NCBI GenBank assembly: GCA_023159155.1
Contig: JAJNNX010000005.1
Span: 1,550,001-1,614,000 of the forward strand
Direction of reading: 5' to 3'
DNA: 64,000 bases
DNA from: Ustulina deusta
Lineage: Eukaryota > Ascomycota > Sordariomycetes > Xylariales > Xylariaceae
Shown here: piece by piece, positions 10,518 through 21,699 of the stretch
Position numbering within the stretch: position 1 is the stretch's first letter
How the letters are laid out: each line of letters opens with the position of its first letter
Notes under the pieces: model-generated
Told to the model about the DNA's origin: nothing
Databases searched by the model: none
Seen by the model: the letters and a program-made list of their open reading frames with translations, nothing else
Translations under genes and position numbers: made by a program

Positions 10518-12200
10518 TTGTGCAATCAATCAGGCGTCAAATCCTCGGCATGTCTTCACTCCAACCGGAGAAGGCAATTAATCGGATTTGTTACGCCTGA
10601 CACCATCTCCGCAAGTCAACTTTTACAGCAGCTGCAATATAAAGCTGAGTCTTCCCTGCGTCCAGATTTTGTTATCGCAGGCGATAGACTCTCCGATACC
10701 AAGACTTTGGAGCGAATAGCAGATAAAGAGTTAGGGCAGTTGTACATACCCAATGCGGCAGGGGCATTCACATGTCCTTATTGCGACAAATCATACGTAA
10801 CCACGCCAGGAGCTGCAATGCATTTTCAGCAACACGCCGGCTCGTTCTTCCTCAGCCCCTTCCCTAAATGTCGAGCAAATGTGGGCGAGTTTCGTATGGG
10901 AAAGTCCGACTTCCATATTCACATGAGAAACCACAAGGAGAGCACCTCAGCCACCTTACGGCGCCATCTCGACTTAACGCTGAAGAATATTGGCGGCGGA
11001 CGCCCCAGGAAACAGCACGATTCGTCACGCAATTGTTGGCCCAACACCCCGATGTCCAGTTTGATCAAGATAGTACACCCCGGATTCGCGAAATAGAGGA
11101 TTCTAGCCCAGGGACCAACGAATGGTATCTGGAATTAAAACAACAAGCTACTGCTCAAGCTGAAAGTGGAAACATAAGGACAACAAATATTTCAGTAGAG
11201 ACGCAAACTCGAGTATTATTATGTAGAAGCGAAGTCAACTAAAGGAAACCCTTTTATGGACTTTGGCATTCAATGTATTGAGTGCGCTAAGGAATATGCA
11301 TTATACGGACTATTTCGATCCTATGGAGTTCTAGCGGATGATAATGACAATACGACGACCTGTAACCGTGAAGGGTGTTCTTTTACCCGGTTATATCGCG
11401 CATGCTTCTGTTTAGTTCATGTTATATTTCCGACGGTAGCACCTCAAGTTAGGTTTTTTCGAACAGGCTAACAACAACCTCATTTCACAACAACTCCAAG
11501 CAACCAAGGGTTTGGAACTAGACCAGTTCTCGAAATTTGATCTTTTCCTAAATAGGCGGCGCCTTACCGATCCACCTAGGTTCTTCGTTATAGACCTCGA
11601 AGGATATCTTAACAGAAAACCTCCTATTGAGGCTGCTACTATTGAGATCGGTTTAACAGACAGTAACGACGGACAGATTATGTTTAATGTCAACACTAGC
11701 AACGACTCTCTAGGTGTTAATTACGAGGAGGGTTTTCTAAAAGCCGGTGCTGAAGCTGGAGATTTTGGCCTAAACCTTCTCAAAAATAGGAACGAACCAC
11801 TCTTACTAGTATTACAACAAGGAAAACCTGTCGGGAGATTGTGTTGATCCTTTACAAGCGGCAATAATTATCCGAAATAGTGGTATTATATGCTATGACG
11901 ATATCTTAGTGGGGCATAGAAATGCTGCTGAAGTTAATGTTTTTGGAACACCTGCTCTTACAAGCCGGTATTCAAGGAGTTATACCTCCAAATAATCATG
12001 TCATTCGGCTTCCTTCTCTTTTCCGGCACAACCTTAACTTGCCTAAGGGAGTATCATGCGGATTAGAATCTCTATTTAAAACCATATTCCCAACGTATCC
12101 ACTGCGATATAACCACCATGATGCCCTGGTTAACAGCAAGAAAACTGTCATAATGGCCTCATATGCCGAAAAACTTCTCAACAGCGAAAACACGGTCTAG
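10518..12200 (+). pseudogene. Degenerate C2H2 zinc finger / DEDDh exonuclease-like gene
   Basis: Homologous-looking peptide pieces run left to right in shifting frames. First comes a C2H2 finger (CPYCDKSYVTTPGAAMHFQQH, spacing C-x2-C-x12-H-x3-H, near 10770-10835) and a second, damaged finger. A linker follows (RLNAEEYWRRTPQETARF, 10975-11030). Then comes FFVIDLEGYL near 11580, which fits exonuclease motif I (D-x-E). Finally YNHHDALVNSKKTVIMA near 12110-12160 fits the DEDDh motif III (H-x-A-x-x-D), with the last Asp read as Asn. At least four frame changes and several stops cannot all be introns, so I call it a relic. A DEDDh fold would be a 3'-5' exonuclease. The family is inferred from motifs only. 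It could be an old gene or cargo of a transposon. Flanking DNA is AT-biased. Confidence 0.5.
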
Positions 12201-14621
12201 GATATAGGATTATGCTTTACCCCTCTTTGTTAGAACGGCGGAGCAGCACGTCTATAATGGTTATAACTACACGTTTTGCAATCCTACCAGTGTAGGTACA
12301 GCTTTGAATGTAGCGACACGAAACCGCATTCAGTTTACAGTACTTGGTATACTCTATACATAGCTCGCCATTCCAATGTGATCAGATTCTGCACTTTTTA
12401 CAATAGAGTAAACAATAGATTAAACAGTAATTAGATTTCAACTGCAACAACAGCATCTCTGAGTATAGATAACCTTCGTTAAAAACGAAGGCTTTTTTTT
12501 TTTTTACTTAGCAGAAGAGCTCCTATGTTCCGTAACAAACCCGAAAGCTTTGAAAGCTTCTAAATTACCGGTATGTACTATAACAAGTCGATTTGCTTAC
12601 CGCCCTTTTAAACCCAAACATTCGGTTGCAGATTATTTCTAGCCACACTTAATAACCAGACTTGTCAAAGTTTGATAGTCTATTACTTATATACATTGCT
12701 ATCCACAGGCGCTCATGATCAAGGTCATCCAGAGCGAAGCCTCAATCATTCCTCAACGTGTCAGTAGGGAACAGAGTGGCAAAAGTCTTGAGGTAATTCT
12801 GCCTCTTTAGCGGGTATTGCTCATCACGTTTCAAGAGTTGTTGGTCGACGATTATTGTTAAGAGAGAGCGACCATTCGGCGTAATGATGTCACTGTCACA
12901 CAAATTATTAAGGGAGTATTAGCCGAGACATCTAGCTGATGGAAACCTATGAAAACTTAGCAGTATTATTTTGACTTCCTTACCTCAACGATGTGTGTTG
13001 GAATTTCAGATATTGGTGTACAAGTAGTGAGGTACAAGTTTGGAGGCAACAGTAGGGCTAACGAAACACCATACTTAATAAATCTTCGCTACTTATAGCC
13101 CAATACTATGCCAAGTTGAATTTTGTTGATATGAACAATACCTAGGTATTATGAGACTGTCAAAGGAGAATGCGGGTCGGCAAGGAAGGCCGTGTAGCTA
13201 ACAAATGAGTTTTCCCAGGTGGGTAGAGTTATCGGGCTCGAAAATTGCCTGGATAATACACCCAATAGCTCCAATAGCTGTATCGCAATACTTGGCTTGG
13301 AGATTCATCTTTACTAGGTTTATAACCCGTGTGTGGTGTTTTATTGGTTTGTGACTTCCCTGACGGTTGATTTCTTGTTTTCACCGGTTGCTCGTAAGAG
13401 ATGATACCAGCCTGAATCTTTTGAATCAGACAAGCTCAATGCTACACTATTAAGTTTTCTCAATCACTTGACTGATCCGTGAAGATCGGGTGAGCCGAGC
13501 CTGAGCAAAAGCGGCGACTGCACCAAGCCCAATTGGTTGCGCGCTACAATGAAGGTAGTAGTGGGGGTTCCCTGCCAAGCAAGTAGGTTGTGTACTTAGT
13601 AAGCGTTGCGCAAGTACCTAGATAGTAGTAGGTACCTATGCGAAGGCTACAAGTAGGTAGCCGAAATGGAATTTCTCTACAATCAACTTCCTTGGATTGC
13701 CACCGCAAAATAAAATTTATGAGACAAAGAATCTAATAAATACTAGGCTTTCTAGTTGTAGCAGTCTGTTCGAAGCAGTACTGATACAATAATTTTGAAA
13801 TTATTGCGGGCTAGAAATCGTTAACGCTGTTAGGTAATTGTACAGCCTAGGAATTATGATGTGGCTAAGCAATTGCGGCCTAGCTAAAACACACCTGCTG
13901 TAGACCTGTTACATAGTTGGTTGCTTTAGCTAGCAATTCTAATCGAAATAATAGCTAACAGAAATCAGTGACTTCTGCAGAATAAAAGTAATTGTACGGT
14001 TATTCTATTTAAGGCTCATCTGCCTCTTCTGAATAACCTAGGGGCAATTCTTCAGAAACGCTTTCTAGGGATCCCCGCCCGTTTAGATACTTACCTACCT
14101 ACCTAGTACCGTAGTAGTACGTATGTACCTGTACAGTACCTTTCAGCTTCTCTCGGCATAGAGCCATAAAGCCTCTTAATTAGATATATTACATTAAAAG
14201 CCTTTTTAAGCAATCTAAATGCATGTAAGTGGCTTCCATGAGCTCTGAGGTCTAAGCTAGGTACCTACCTAAGTAGGTAATTTCACATATATCTATAGGT
14301 ACCCCGTATCTCGACAACGTTGGACGCCCACGCCCTGGAGGTCGGTAAGTCCTAGACAGGCAGTTATACCATACTTGTCGCTCACAATTCCTCACGTAAA
14401 TACGCATACATCGCCGTACGTCAGCTCTACATCGACGTACATTGAAGACGGTAGGCGGACTGAGGAGCTGAAAGAGCTGCCGTAAGTTTTGCATAGCCTC
14501 ACTTCTCATCGGCTGCTCCAAGGTTCTGCCCCTTCATTGGAGTGACACGGCCGATCACTTACTCACCTCGTCCTGAAGATCTTAGTCAGCTCATTCGTCC
14601 CACTGCCATTTTTCTTCGAAG
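12201..14621. other. Gene-free AT-biased stretch
   Basis: I see no supportable gene. Contents noted: a hairpin followed by T13 (12473-12505); TAGGTAC-type repeat clusters at about 13610-13665, 14090-14145 and 14255-14300; otherwise AT-biased, stop-rich sequence resembling decayed transposon DNA. The last 150 bp should be the promoter and leader of the Zn2Cys6 gene. Confidence 0.5.
12473..12505 (+). terminator. Stem-loop followed by T13
   Basis: CCTTCGTT and AACGAAGG form an 8-bp perfect stem with a 3-nt AAA loop (12473-12491). A C and thirteen T residues (12493-12505) follow directly. In a nuclear fungal context a long T run can end Pol III transcription. The layout also looks like a bacterial intrinsic terminator. 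No upstream RNA gene with A and B boxes was recognised, so its role is open. Confidence 0.4.
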
Positions 14622-16487
14622 ATGGATGAAGGAGGCTTGGACTGTGATGTCGGCCATGATGCACCATTGGATTCAGACATGCCTAATTTCTTAACAAGCG
14701 ATACGAACATGTTGCCTTCCGAGTCGTCCTCAGCTGCGGCCACGTCAGGCGATATTACAGAGGACTCGGGAGCTCAAACTCAGAGGCGATACGTTTCCAA
14801 GCGGCCTCATAGGAAATCGCGCGCTGGGTGTAAGCAGTGCAAGAAGCGTAAAGTGAAGGTATGTTTATTCTTGCTCACAACTGCCCGTTTACTCTTATAT
14901 GCACTTCCCTTCATGGGACCACTGACAATACCCGACTGGAAGTGCGACGAAGCGAAGCCCACGTGTAAGGCTTGTACTCTTCGAAAGGAGCAATGCATCT
15001 ATCCAAACGTGCCACCGCCAGTACCATCATCGACGGCAAATCAATTACCTACAGGTACCACGAATCCTCTCGCCTTACGGGGAGCTCGGGAACAGTCAGT
15101 TGAACTGGTCGGGGAAGCTGAGCAAGTCGAAAGTGAAGATGATGACGTTCTTGGGCGTAGTTTGATTCCCGTCATTTCGGAGCCTCTTTTTATTCCGGAA
15201 CAGGCTGCTGATGTTATCGACATGAAAATGTTATGGTTTTACACCGCCCACTCGTTCCAGCACTTCTCTATCAACGCCGGACACTCGCCTCTGATTGATT
15301 ACGCCCTCAAGGTCAAAGTTGTTGAGCATGCATTTCGTTCCCCATTTCTAATGGAGACCGTCAAGGCGCTCGCGGCGTTGGACCTTCGCACTTTAAATCA
15401 ACCAGTACCAACCCAGAAGCTTGTTTCTTACCAGGCCCGAGCCTTTGAAGGCTTTAGAAATGCCATTGAGACGGCCGATCCAAAGGATTTTCCCGCTTTA
15501 CTCGCCTGCTCTTTTTTCACGATTGCAATAAGTAGCCAGACATTCCGAGATCCCAATGGCAAGCGCCTTTTCATCGTTGATTGGATACCTATGTGGCGTG
15601 GCATAGGTCTTATTATTGATCTTATCTCAGCGCAGGCGGTTCAGGATTCTGGTCTGTGTGCCCTATTCTACCGGCCTCCTATAGACATGGGGAAGACATC
15701 CCGGTATATTCCAAACAATCTCCTATTTATGGTAACATCGATCAAGGATGGAGATGCGGATTACGACTATCAAAAGGACTACTACGAACTTCTCAAATAT
15801 CTTGGCTCGCTTTATCAGGAGCTCATAGAGCATGGATTCGGTCCCGTTCTAGATCTCCGCATCATCACATTCTTCAGTTTTTGTCCTCGACCTCTCCTCT
15901 CGCTTACGAAACAACTCCGGCCGCGGATGTTAGTTATCATAGCATACTGGCTTTGCTTTGTTAAACTCCTGAATCATGCCGCTTGGTGGATGCGCGGGTT
16001 AGGACCTCAGGCCGATCAAATATTTGAAGAAATCGGCGATGAATGGGGGCATCTACTACGCGTTCCCCGGATGGCCATGCAGACCAACGACGTGGTTAAA
16101 ACTGCAAGGACGATCATTGATAACCACAACTGGACACCGGGCGAGCTTGACCTGTACCATAGACACAGGGATCCGAGGGTGAAAAGCGACCTCAAATTGA
16201 TTACGAACGAGGGAGTAGAGCTTGAGATTACTGAGGGTCAATGGCGATTCAAGGCGAACGGGGTTAGGTGGGACGCACCATACGTGGTTGACCCGGACGA
16301 CGAATCCGATCCCTCAGGCCAAAAATTATTGCTTGGAAGTAGCCTGTTGTATAAATCTGGACTACGTAATACAGTGCCCGAGACTCCACCGCCTCCAATG
16401 TCTACACCCTCCCCGGCGGTCTCGTCCGAATCATCTCCGCCGGGTTTATCGCCGTCGGCATCGGCATCAATATCTCCATCTCCCTGA
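14622..16487 (+). CDS. Zn2Cys6 fungal transcription factor
   Basis: Nuclear sequence-specific regulator. Exons 14622-14858 and 14943-16487 give 593 residues. The binuclear zinc cluster uses Cys 70, 73, 80, 87, 90 and 97 (C-x2-C-x6-C-x6-C-x2-C-x6-C), preceded by a basic RPHRKSRAG stretch. The 84-bp intron (GTATGT...CTGAC...AAG) lies exactly between Lys79 and Cys80. It contains no stop and is a multiple of three, so the unspliced frame stays open. The middle region (DMKMLWFYTAHSFQHFSI... LMETVKALAALDLRTL) resembles the C-terminal domain of UPC2/sterol-type fungal regulators. The C terminus is Ser/Pro-rich. Target genes are unknown. The neighbouring acetylxylan esterase is convergent, so co-regulation cannot be claimed. 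ATG 14622 is the first Met and has a good upstream context. Confidence 0.88.
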   Translation: MDEGGLDCDVGHDAPLDSDMPNFLTSDTNMLPSESSSAAATSGDITEDSGAQTQRRYVSKRPHRKSRAGCKQCKKRKVKVCLFLLTTARLLLYALPFMGPLTIPDWKCDEAKPTCKACTLRKEQCIYPNVPPPVPSSTANQLPTGTTNPLALRGAREQSVELVGEAEQVESEDDDVLGRSLIPVISEPLFIPEQAADVIDMKMLWFYTAHSFQHFSINAGHSPLIDYALKVKVVEHAFRSPFLMETVKALAALDLRTLNQPVPTQKLVSYQARAFEGFRNAIETADPKDFPALLACSFFTIAISSQTFRDPNGKRLFIVDWIPMWRGIGLIIDLISAQAVQDSGLCALFYRPPIDMGKTSRYIPNNLLFMVTSIKDGDADYDYQKDYYELLKYLGSLYQELIEHGFGPVLDLRIITFFSFCPRPLLSLTKQLRPRMLVIIAYWLCFVKLLNHAAWWMRGLGPQADQIFEEIGDEWGHLLRVPRMAMQTNDVVKTARTIIDNHNWTPGELDLYHRHRDPRVKSDLKLITNEGVELEITEGQWRFKANGVRWDAPYVVDPDDESDPSGQKLLLGSSLLYKSGLRNTVPETPPPPMSTPSPAVSSESSPPGLSPSASASISPSP

Positions 16488-16764
16488 GATGATCCCCAAA
16501 ATCGTTCGACAGGAGCAATTGGGAAAGGCTTCTCGAACTGATTGATTGAACATCATAAAGACCACGTGACCGTCATGTAAGTTAATCTCAATCACTTTCT
16601 GTTGAAGTCAGCCATAGTAACCAAGTTAACTACCAGCTTACCTCCCCTCAACCAAAACGGATCGCCTTGCAACCTATACACACCAAATATGACGGTTCTG
16701 TAGATATCAGCTCCCTTGATGCCAAACGTTCTTGGTCTTGCCGGCGCAGAGAAGTCATAGTCCT

Positions 16765-17807
16765 CTACAGCCCGAACCAAATCTCACTAGCCGTCAAGTT
16801 CGCCGGCACGCTGTGCCCGACGCCTTGGGCATAGATCCCTTGCACCGAATTTCCATAGTTACTCGTCGTGTACCCCTGCTTAGGGAAATTCTGGACAGTG
16901 CTTGTGGCCGTCTGACTAAGATTGAAGACGGCGGTCCACTGCTTAATCTCCTCTTCGTAGTTTTGGGGCGCAAGCGTAGTGTCGGCGCTGCCATGCCAAA
17001 TCTGCATCTTAGGTCTCGGCCCGGCGTACCCTGGATCCATATCCAAAACGACTTTCTTCCACTGATCCGCAGACGCCCTCGACTGTCCACCGCTGCACGA
17101 GTTATTCCATTGATCGACTCCCCCCGACGCGCTGACGAAACAGCCCGCCGCGACGCCGGAGTACAGGGATACGGCGCTGATGAGTTCCGGGTACGTCGCG
17201 GCGAGCACGTTAGACATCATGGCGCCCGAGGAGCCGCCCGTCACATAGACGCGCGTCGGGTCCACGTCGTACGTCTTGATGGCGTAGAGAATCATGTTCG
17301 CGATGGCTTGGGAGTCGCCTCCGCCTAGGTGCGAGAGCGACCGCTTCGATGACACATCCCAGCAGGTTCCACTGTTAGGCGAGCTCGGCCATACCGTGAT
17401 GTAACCCTTCTTGTCAGAGCCCTGCTTCCAGGGAATTAAGCTGTTCTGGAAATATGACTGCGCCGTTGACTGGCACGAATGGATCACCACGACCAGGGGC
17501 GAGTTGGCGACGACGTTGTCGGGCTTGTATACCCACCTATTACAGGATTTCCATGTCAGTTGTGCTGGTTCCAGTTTTTACCTCGAAGAGCTTTGTTTAT
17601 GGTGGATAGTGAGAGTTGGGAGCATCATCAAGGAAATGAATGAGAATGCCCTCAGAGGCTTGGAAAGGAGTGCGTGATCGAAGGGATATCTCACATCTGC
17701 GCCTTAGACGTGGCGTTGTTTTCGTAATTCGGGACCTGCGTCAGGGAGGCCGCCGAGGCCACCGCAGCGAAGAAGCCGCCTACGGCTAGGACCGAGGGGA
17801 AGTGCAT
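16765..17807 (-). CDS. axeA: Secreted acetylxylan esterase, CE1 family
   Basis: Removes acetyl groups from xylan outside the cell, helping endoxylanases degrade plant wall. Exons 17807-17695 and 17536-16765 flank a 158-bp intron (GTGAGA...TAG). They encode 294 residues, close to known fungal AxeA enzymes. A signal peptide is clear (MHFPSVLAVGGFFAAVASAA). Conserved features include VYKPDNVVANSPLVVVIHSC, the nucleophile elbow VTGGSSGAMMSN (Ser near 140), the block RPKMQIWHGSADTTLAPQNY with the probable catalytic Asp, and GVGHSVP with the probable catalytic His. There is no CBM1 cellulose-binding module. N-glycosylation sequons occur (NNS, NLS, NLT). Splicing restores AQMWVYKPDN. Feruloyl esterases share the fold, but the C-terminal blocks fit acetylxylan esterase better. 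Confidence 0.9.
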
Positions 17808-18957
17808 TCCTGGTATTCTTCCGCCGGATAGAAGGCGTTGGCTCAATTCAGCGAAGCGCAAGCTATAGATTCTTTGACGATGTCACGGTGCGAAGCATAG
17901 AGACCCAAGTCACAGAAGAATTCACGAGCTTCCAAGTTTCGTGTCAAGCCAAGAGCAGCCATACATATAAATATACCCTTCCCCCCCCCCCCCCCCCCCC
18001 CCCCTTTCTTTAGCACATACATCTAACCCAGATCCATTCTCCGCGCGGGAATAAGACCATTCTCGCCCTCCAGATATCACACCCATCTACTGATATACCA
18101 CACTCGTCCCCGGTATATAGTGCAACTTCTCCCCCATTTCCTTTCCAGCGCCAATCCTCCCGTCTGCAGTCTAGAAGAAACGCGGGGAAAGGAACAAAAA
18201 CACCTACAAAACAAGTAACGGACACACGGGCGAAAGCATCTCTGGCTAAGCTCGGGTTAGGCAAGTGGCCATTTACCGGGGAATACGGCGATTGATTTGC
18301 GAGCGAGAGAACGTCGTGGTTTCGGCTAAAAGTAGCGGTTCGTTGAACTTCCGCATGATTAGCATATATATATATACACGCTTCTACACGGATACAGCTC
18401 AATTGACTGGTATCTTGCTTAGCCGCCCCGGATATATCGATTATATATACTTATCTATATATATAAGATCATTAGATCTTCTTAGAATCAGAACAGCCCT
18501 ACCTTGAAAGCGACAACTGTTACGTAGAACAGCGAATAGAAAACGTCATGGCATAGGTCACACCTAAAGTATGGTCAGTTTGAATTCAATACATATCACG
18601 GCCAGTGTCACGTTCAACCTTTCAATTTGCATCAATCCTAGAAGTAGGTTGTTCCTTGATCATCGCGTTAGCCATGCGCGCACTTGCTACCTAAGTATCT
18701 GATAGATGCACTCGGCCGGCATTAGATACCGTAGGTATTGGTAGTACTCTGATGCTCGCTGTTCGCTAATGTTACTACATATCATGATGGAATCCCATAA
18801 GTCTTTTCATATGGCCCGAGGCAGGGGAACCCAGCGCAGATCAATAGCGATATCCGGAAATCCCAGCCCGACGGCGCCGTCAGCGATTCTAAGTAGTAAA
18901 ACATCGAATAATATGTTACGATGAGCACTAATATTGCCGATGCTGCCAAGGAGCTAT
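17808..18957. other. Gene-free stretch with poly-C tract and TATA-rich microsatellite
   Basis: This is the upstream region of the esterase and 3' flank of the CCCH gene. It contains a run of 24 C (17981-18004), flanked on the esterase side by ATACATATAAATATA, and TATATA repeats at about 18362-18470. A 130-codon minus-strand open frame (18402-18010) is low complexity and has no recognisable domain; I do not call it. Confidence 0.5.
17981..18004 (+). repeat. Homopolymer C24
   Basis: Uninterrupted run of 24 cytosines about 175 bp upstream of the esterase start codon. Its length in the assembly may be inexact because such runs are error-prone in sequencing. Confidence 0.95.
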
Positions 18958-20965
18958 TTAAACCTTATTATATCTGAGCTTTGTTCCAGGTGGATGCTCC
19001 TCGGGGCGGAATTTGCAAAACGGATGCGTGCAAATGCCATTAACAACGCTCGGGCACTATATAATAAGTAAGATAACCGCTAGGTATAAAAGGAAACGAA
19101 ACATGTAAATATCATGTTATACTTACATGATGGCCGTAGATGCAATTATCAACATCGCAATCTTGCCCGTTGGTGCAGGGGTTGAGGCGGGCAAGGAAGG
19201 CAATAGCGTTTTTCTCGTCTTTATTAGGGCTGTAATCATGCACGAAACAGCAGTCGTCGCCCTTCGCACAAGGCCCACGAAGGAAGTGATTATTGCACAG
19301 TTTGTTGTTGTCTTTTCGTTTCTTAATCGTCTCCAAAGCTATTTGATTCAGGGGTATCGGAGCGTCTAGGCCCCTTGGGCCAGGATTCCAAGCGGGTTTC
19401 GGCGGCTGCTTGACGACACGTAGTGACGAATTTGTAGTTTTGGGGGCTAGTGGTATTGGAAGAGTGATCTGCGGCGGCGGGCTAGCTTTTTGAGTAACCG
19501 TGGCATAAGAGATGTTCGGGAGTCCAGAAGTCGAAGTTGATATCGAAGACCCCGATTGCACTGAGTGTATGGAATGACTTGAAACAGTGCGTCTATCCGT
19601 TAATTTGTCAGATCGAAATATGTCCTGAAACCTAATAATTTCGGTCCCAATCGAGACAATGGCGCGCACTGTAGGACATCCCTCGAGCACTTTGATGCGG
19701 GCTTGCGTATTGACGTCACCCCGGATAATTTCATCTAGGATTGGGCCATAGGCAGGATCGTGCGATATGCCCATGATGATTTGTTTGCAGCCAGGGTTTT
19801 GTAGATGGAACAGAGCGGTGTCTGAGGAAAGAATCAGCAGACTGTGCACGATTTTGGAGAAGTCCAATTCGGTGAACCATTCACTCGGTATCGTGAGCCA
19901 ATTGGAGTAATAAGTAAGCAGACGGTTATAGTGTCATGGTCATGGTGCTATGGCCGCGGCATTCGCGGGGAGGTAGGTCGAGAATGCTCATATGCTCTCG
20001 TATTTGAATAGAAAACTAAGAGAAAGAAATTTTTTTTACATGAATGTATACGTACCTTTCAATTTTGAGATAGCTATTTCTTTATTAGGGCCCACGTCCA
20101 CAAAATCGAAAAAACTGGCTTGGTTGAAACCTCCCACAAAATCATGAAGTTCGTCTTCGGTGCTCACGGAGCCATCGCGTTTCAATGCCCTGTCGAGACC
20201 GGCCAGGTTTGCGTTGATCCTAATGAATATCTGGGCTCCGTTTACGTGAATGAGAGGATCAGCAGCGACAGCCTTGTGGAGTTCCATGGCTGCTCTCCTA
20301 CCACCTTCGGCACCTTGTTTGATGAAATGTTGACGAAACTTGCAGCAGTGTTAGTAAGGCCCAAAGTTGGATTCCACGGCCAGACGGGCAGGACGTGGCT
20401 CACGATTAAACCGTCGCCGTCAATCAGGACTAACACGTAGGGATTTCGGTTCTGTGCAAAGTAAGTCTCAGTCGCGACATCCCAGCACGATGTGTGGACC
20501 AGTAGTCGATACCTTCAACTGGCTGTTATCCAGCGAGACAAAACCCATTCGTTCCTCGACATCTTGCAGACGGTGTTGGAGTTGTCGTCTCGATTTGGTG
20601 GCGTCGTCGAGATCCATCGTCAGCTCTCTCAGCTGTTGGGCCAGACGACCATTCTCGGCGCGCGACGTGGACTCGACATGTTCGGCGTATATCATTAAAT
20701 CCTACAGGCAGCAGAGGACACTCGTCAGTCAGCACAACAACAGGCAATCCAGTCAAACGAGAGGCCAGCACGAGCACGAGCGCGAGCACGGTGGAAGTGG
20801 GAAGTGGGATGTGGGATGTGGGATGTGGGATGGCTCGATCTACACCCAGCCAGGTACTTGGCTTGCCTTGATGAGTTCGTGAGTTAGATCACGGCGTCCT
20901 TCGTAGTCTCTGTAGCGCTGGACAAAATCCATGATGCTGGTAGCCCTCGGATCCCCCATAACCAT
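18958..20965 (-). CDS. Tandem CCCH zinc-finger protein with N-terminal NYN/PIN-like domain
   Basis: Probable RNA-binding protein of a fungus-specific family; role unknown. Proposed exons (minus): 20965-20867, 20701-20513, 20451-20404, 20338-20052, 19883-19127 and 19056-18958, 492 residues. A short coiled-coil (AENGRLAQQLRELTMDLDDATKS) precedes the conserved NRNPYVLVLIDGDGLI and FIKQGAEGGRRAAMELHKAV, IFIRINANLAGL and FFDFVDVGPNKE blocks. Next come a Ser/Pro linker and a finger CNNHFLRGPCAKGDDCCFVHD. A last short exon after GTAAGT at 19126 supplies CPSVVNGICTHPFCKFRPEEH. Reading through that intron would end the protein at HHVSIT. Uncertain points: the first intron uses either a GC donor (20866) or a weak GTACCT (20857); intron 3 ends in AAG; the donor of intron 4 (20051 or 20055). 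Confidence 0.8.
20785..20835 (+). repeat. Short minisatellite (GGGATGT-type units)
   Basis: Tandem GTGGGAT/GGGATGT units lie inside the first intron of the CCCH gene. About five near-identical 7-bp copies are seen. Confidence 0.8.
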
Positions 20966-21699
20966 GGCGAGATCTCGTGTAGTCGTAGCTGGTGGTGTGG
21001 AATAGAAGATAGAGAGTGTTAGATTGGCCAGCTCGCTATGTGTTGCAGTGTTGAAGGCGTCCAGGTCCAGTTGGGAGCTGGAAAATAAAATGGAGACCTT
21101 GCACTCCCCTGCAGCAATGCTGGAGCAGGGCCTACTGGAGGGGGCAACTCCAAGAGCTGGGGTCCACTGCCCTCTGTTGTTCGGTGTTCTACCTGTAGAC
21201 TATACCTAGGTAGTCTACCTAGGTTAGGTATCAGGTAGGTACGTTAGGTACGGTCAAGCGACACAAGCTAGTCTGCCTGGGTTGCCCTCCCTGCGAGTAG
21301 CGCCTAAGTACCTCCTATGGGGAGTAGTGGATCGACTTCCCCACCACCACGCCAGCGCTTGTTCCAAATCTGGAATTAAATTGATCTGTAGTTAGCCTTC
21401 AAACCGTGGTGTGCACATTGTGGCATAAGTGAGGAGCCTGGAGGTGTGTAAACGCAGAAGAGAAGAACTCGCAATCAGTCCCTTCTAAGTGTGTAGGTGG
21501 GTTCTTATATATACCTAGGTACCTAATCGTTTGCACTTGCCTTGAGGTTTGTTCCTGCCCGTGAGTACTTCATCTAGGTTCCCTGTCCACTTAAGGTACC
21601 TTAGACTAAGGTAGAGATGCACTCCCCCCACTTAAGCATGTAGGTAACAAGTCTATTTTATTTCTGATCATGATGTCTTACATGTCCCTATATATACCG
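20966..21699. other. Gene-free transition to AT-rich block
   Basis: Upstream flank of the CCCH gene. TAGGTACC-type units cluster at 21195-21260 and 21500-21540. No gene is seen. Composition falls sharply toward A/T from about 21650. Confidence 0.5.
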
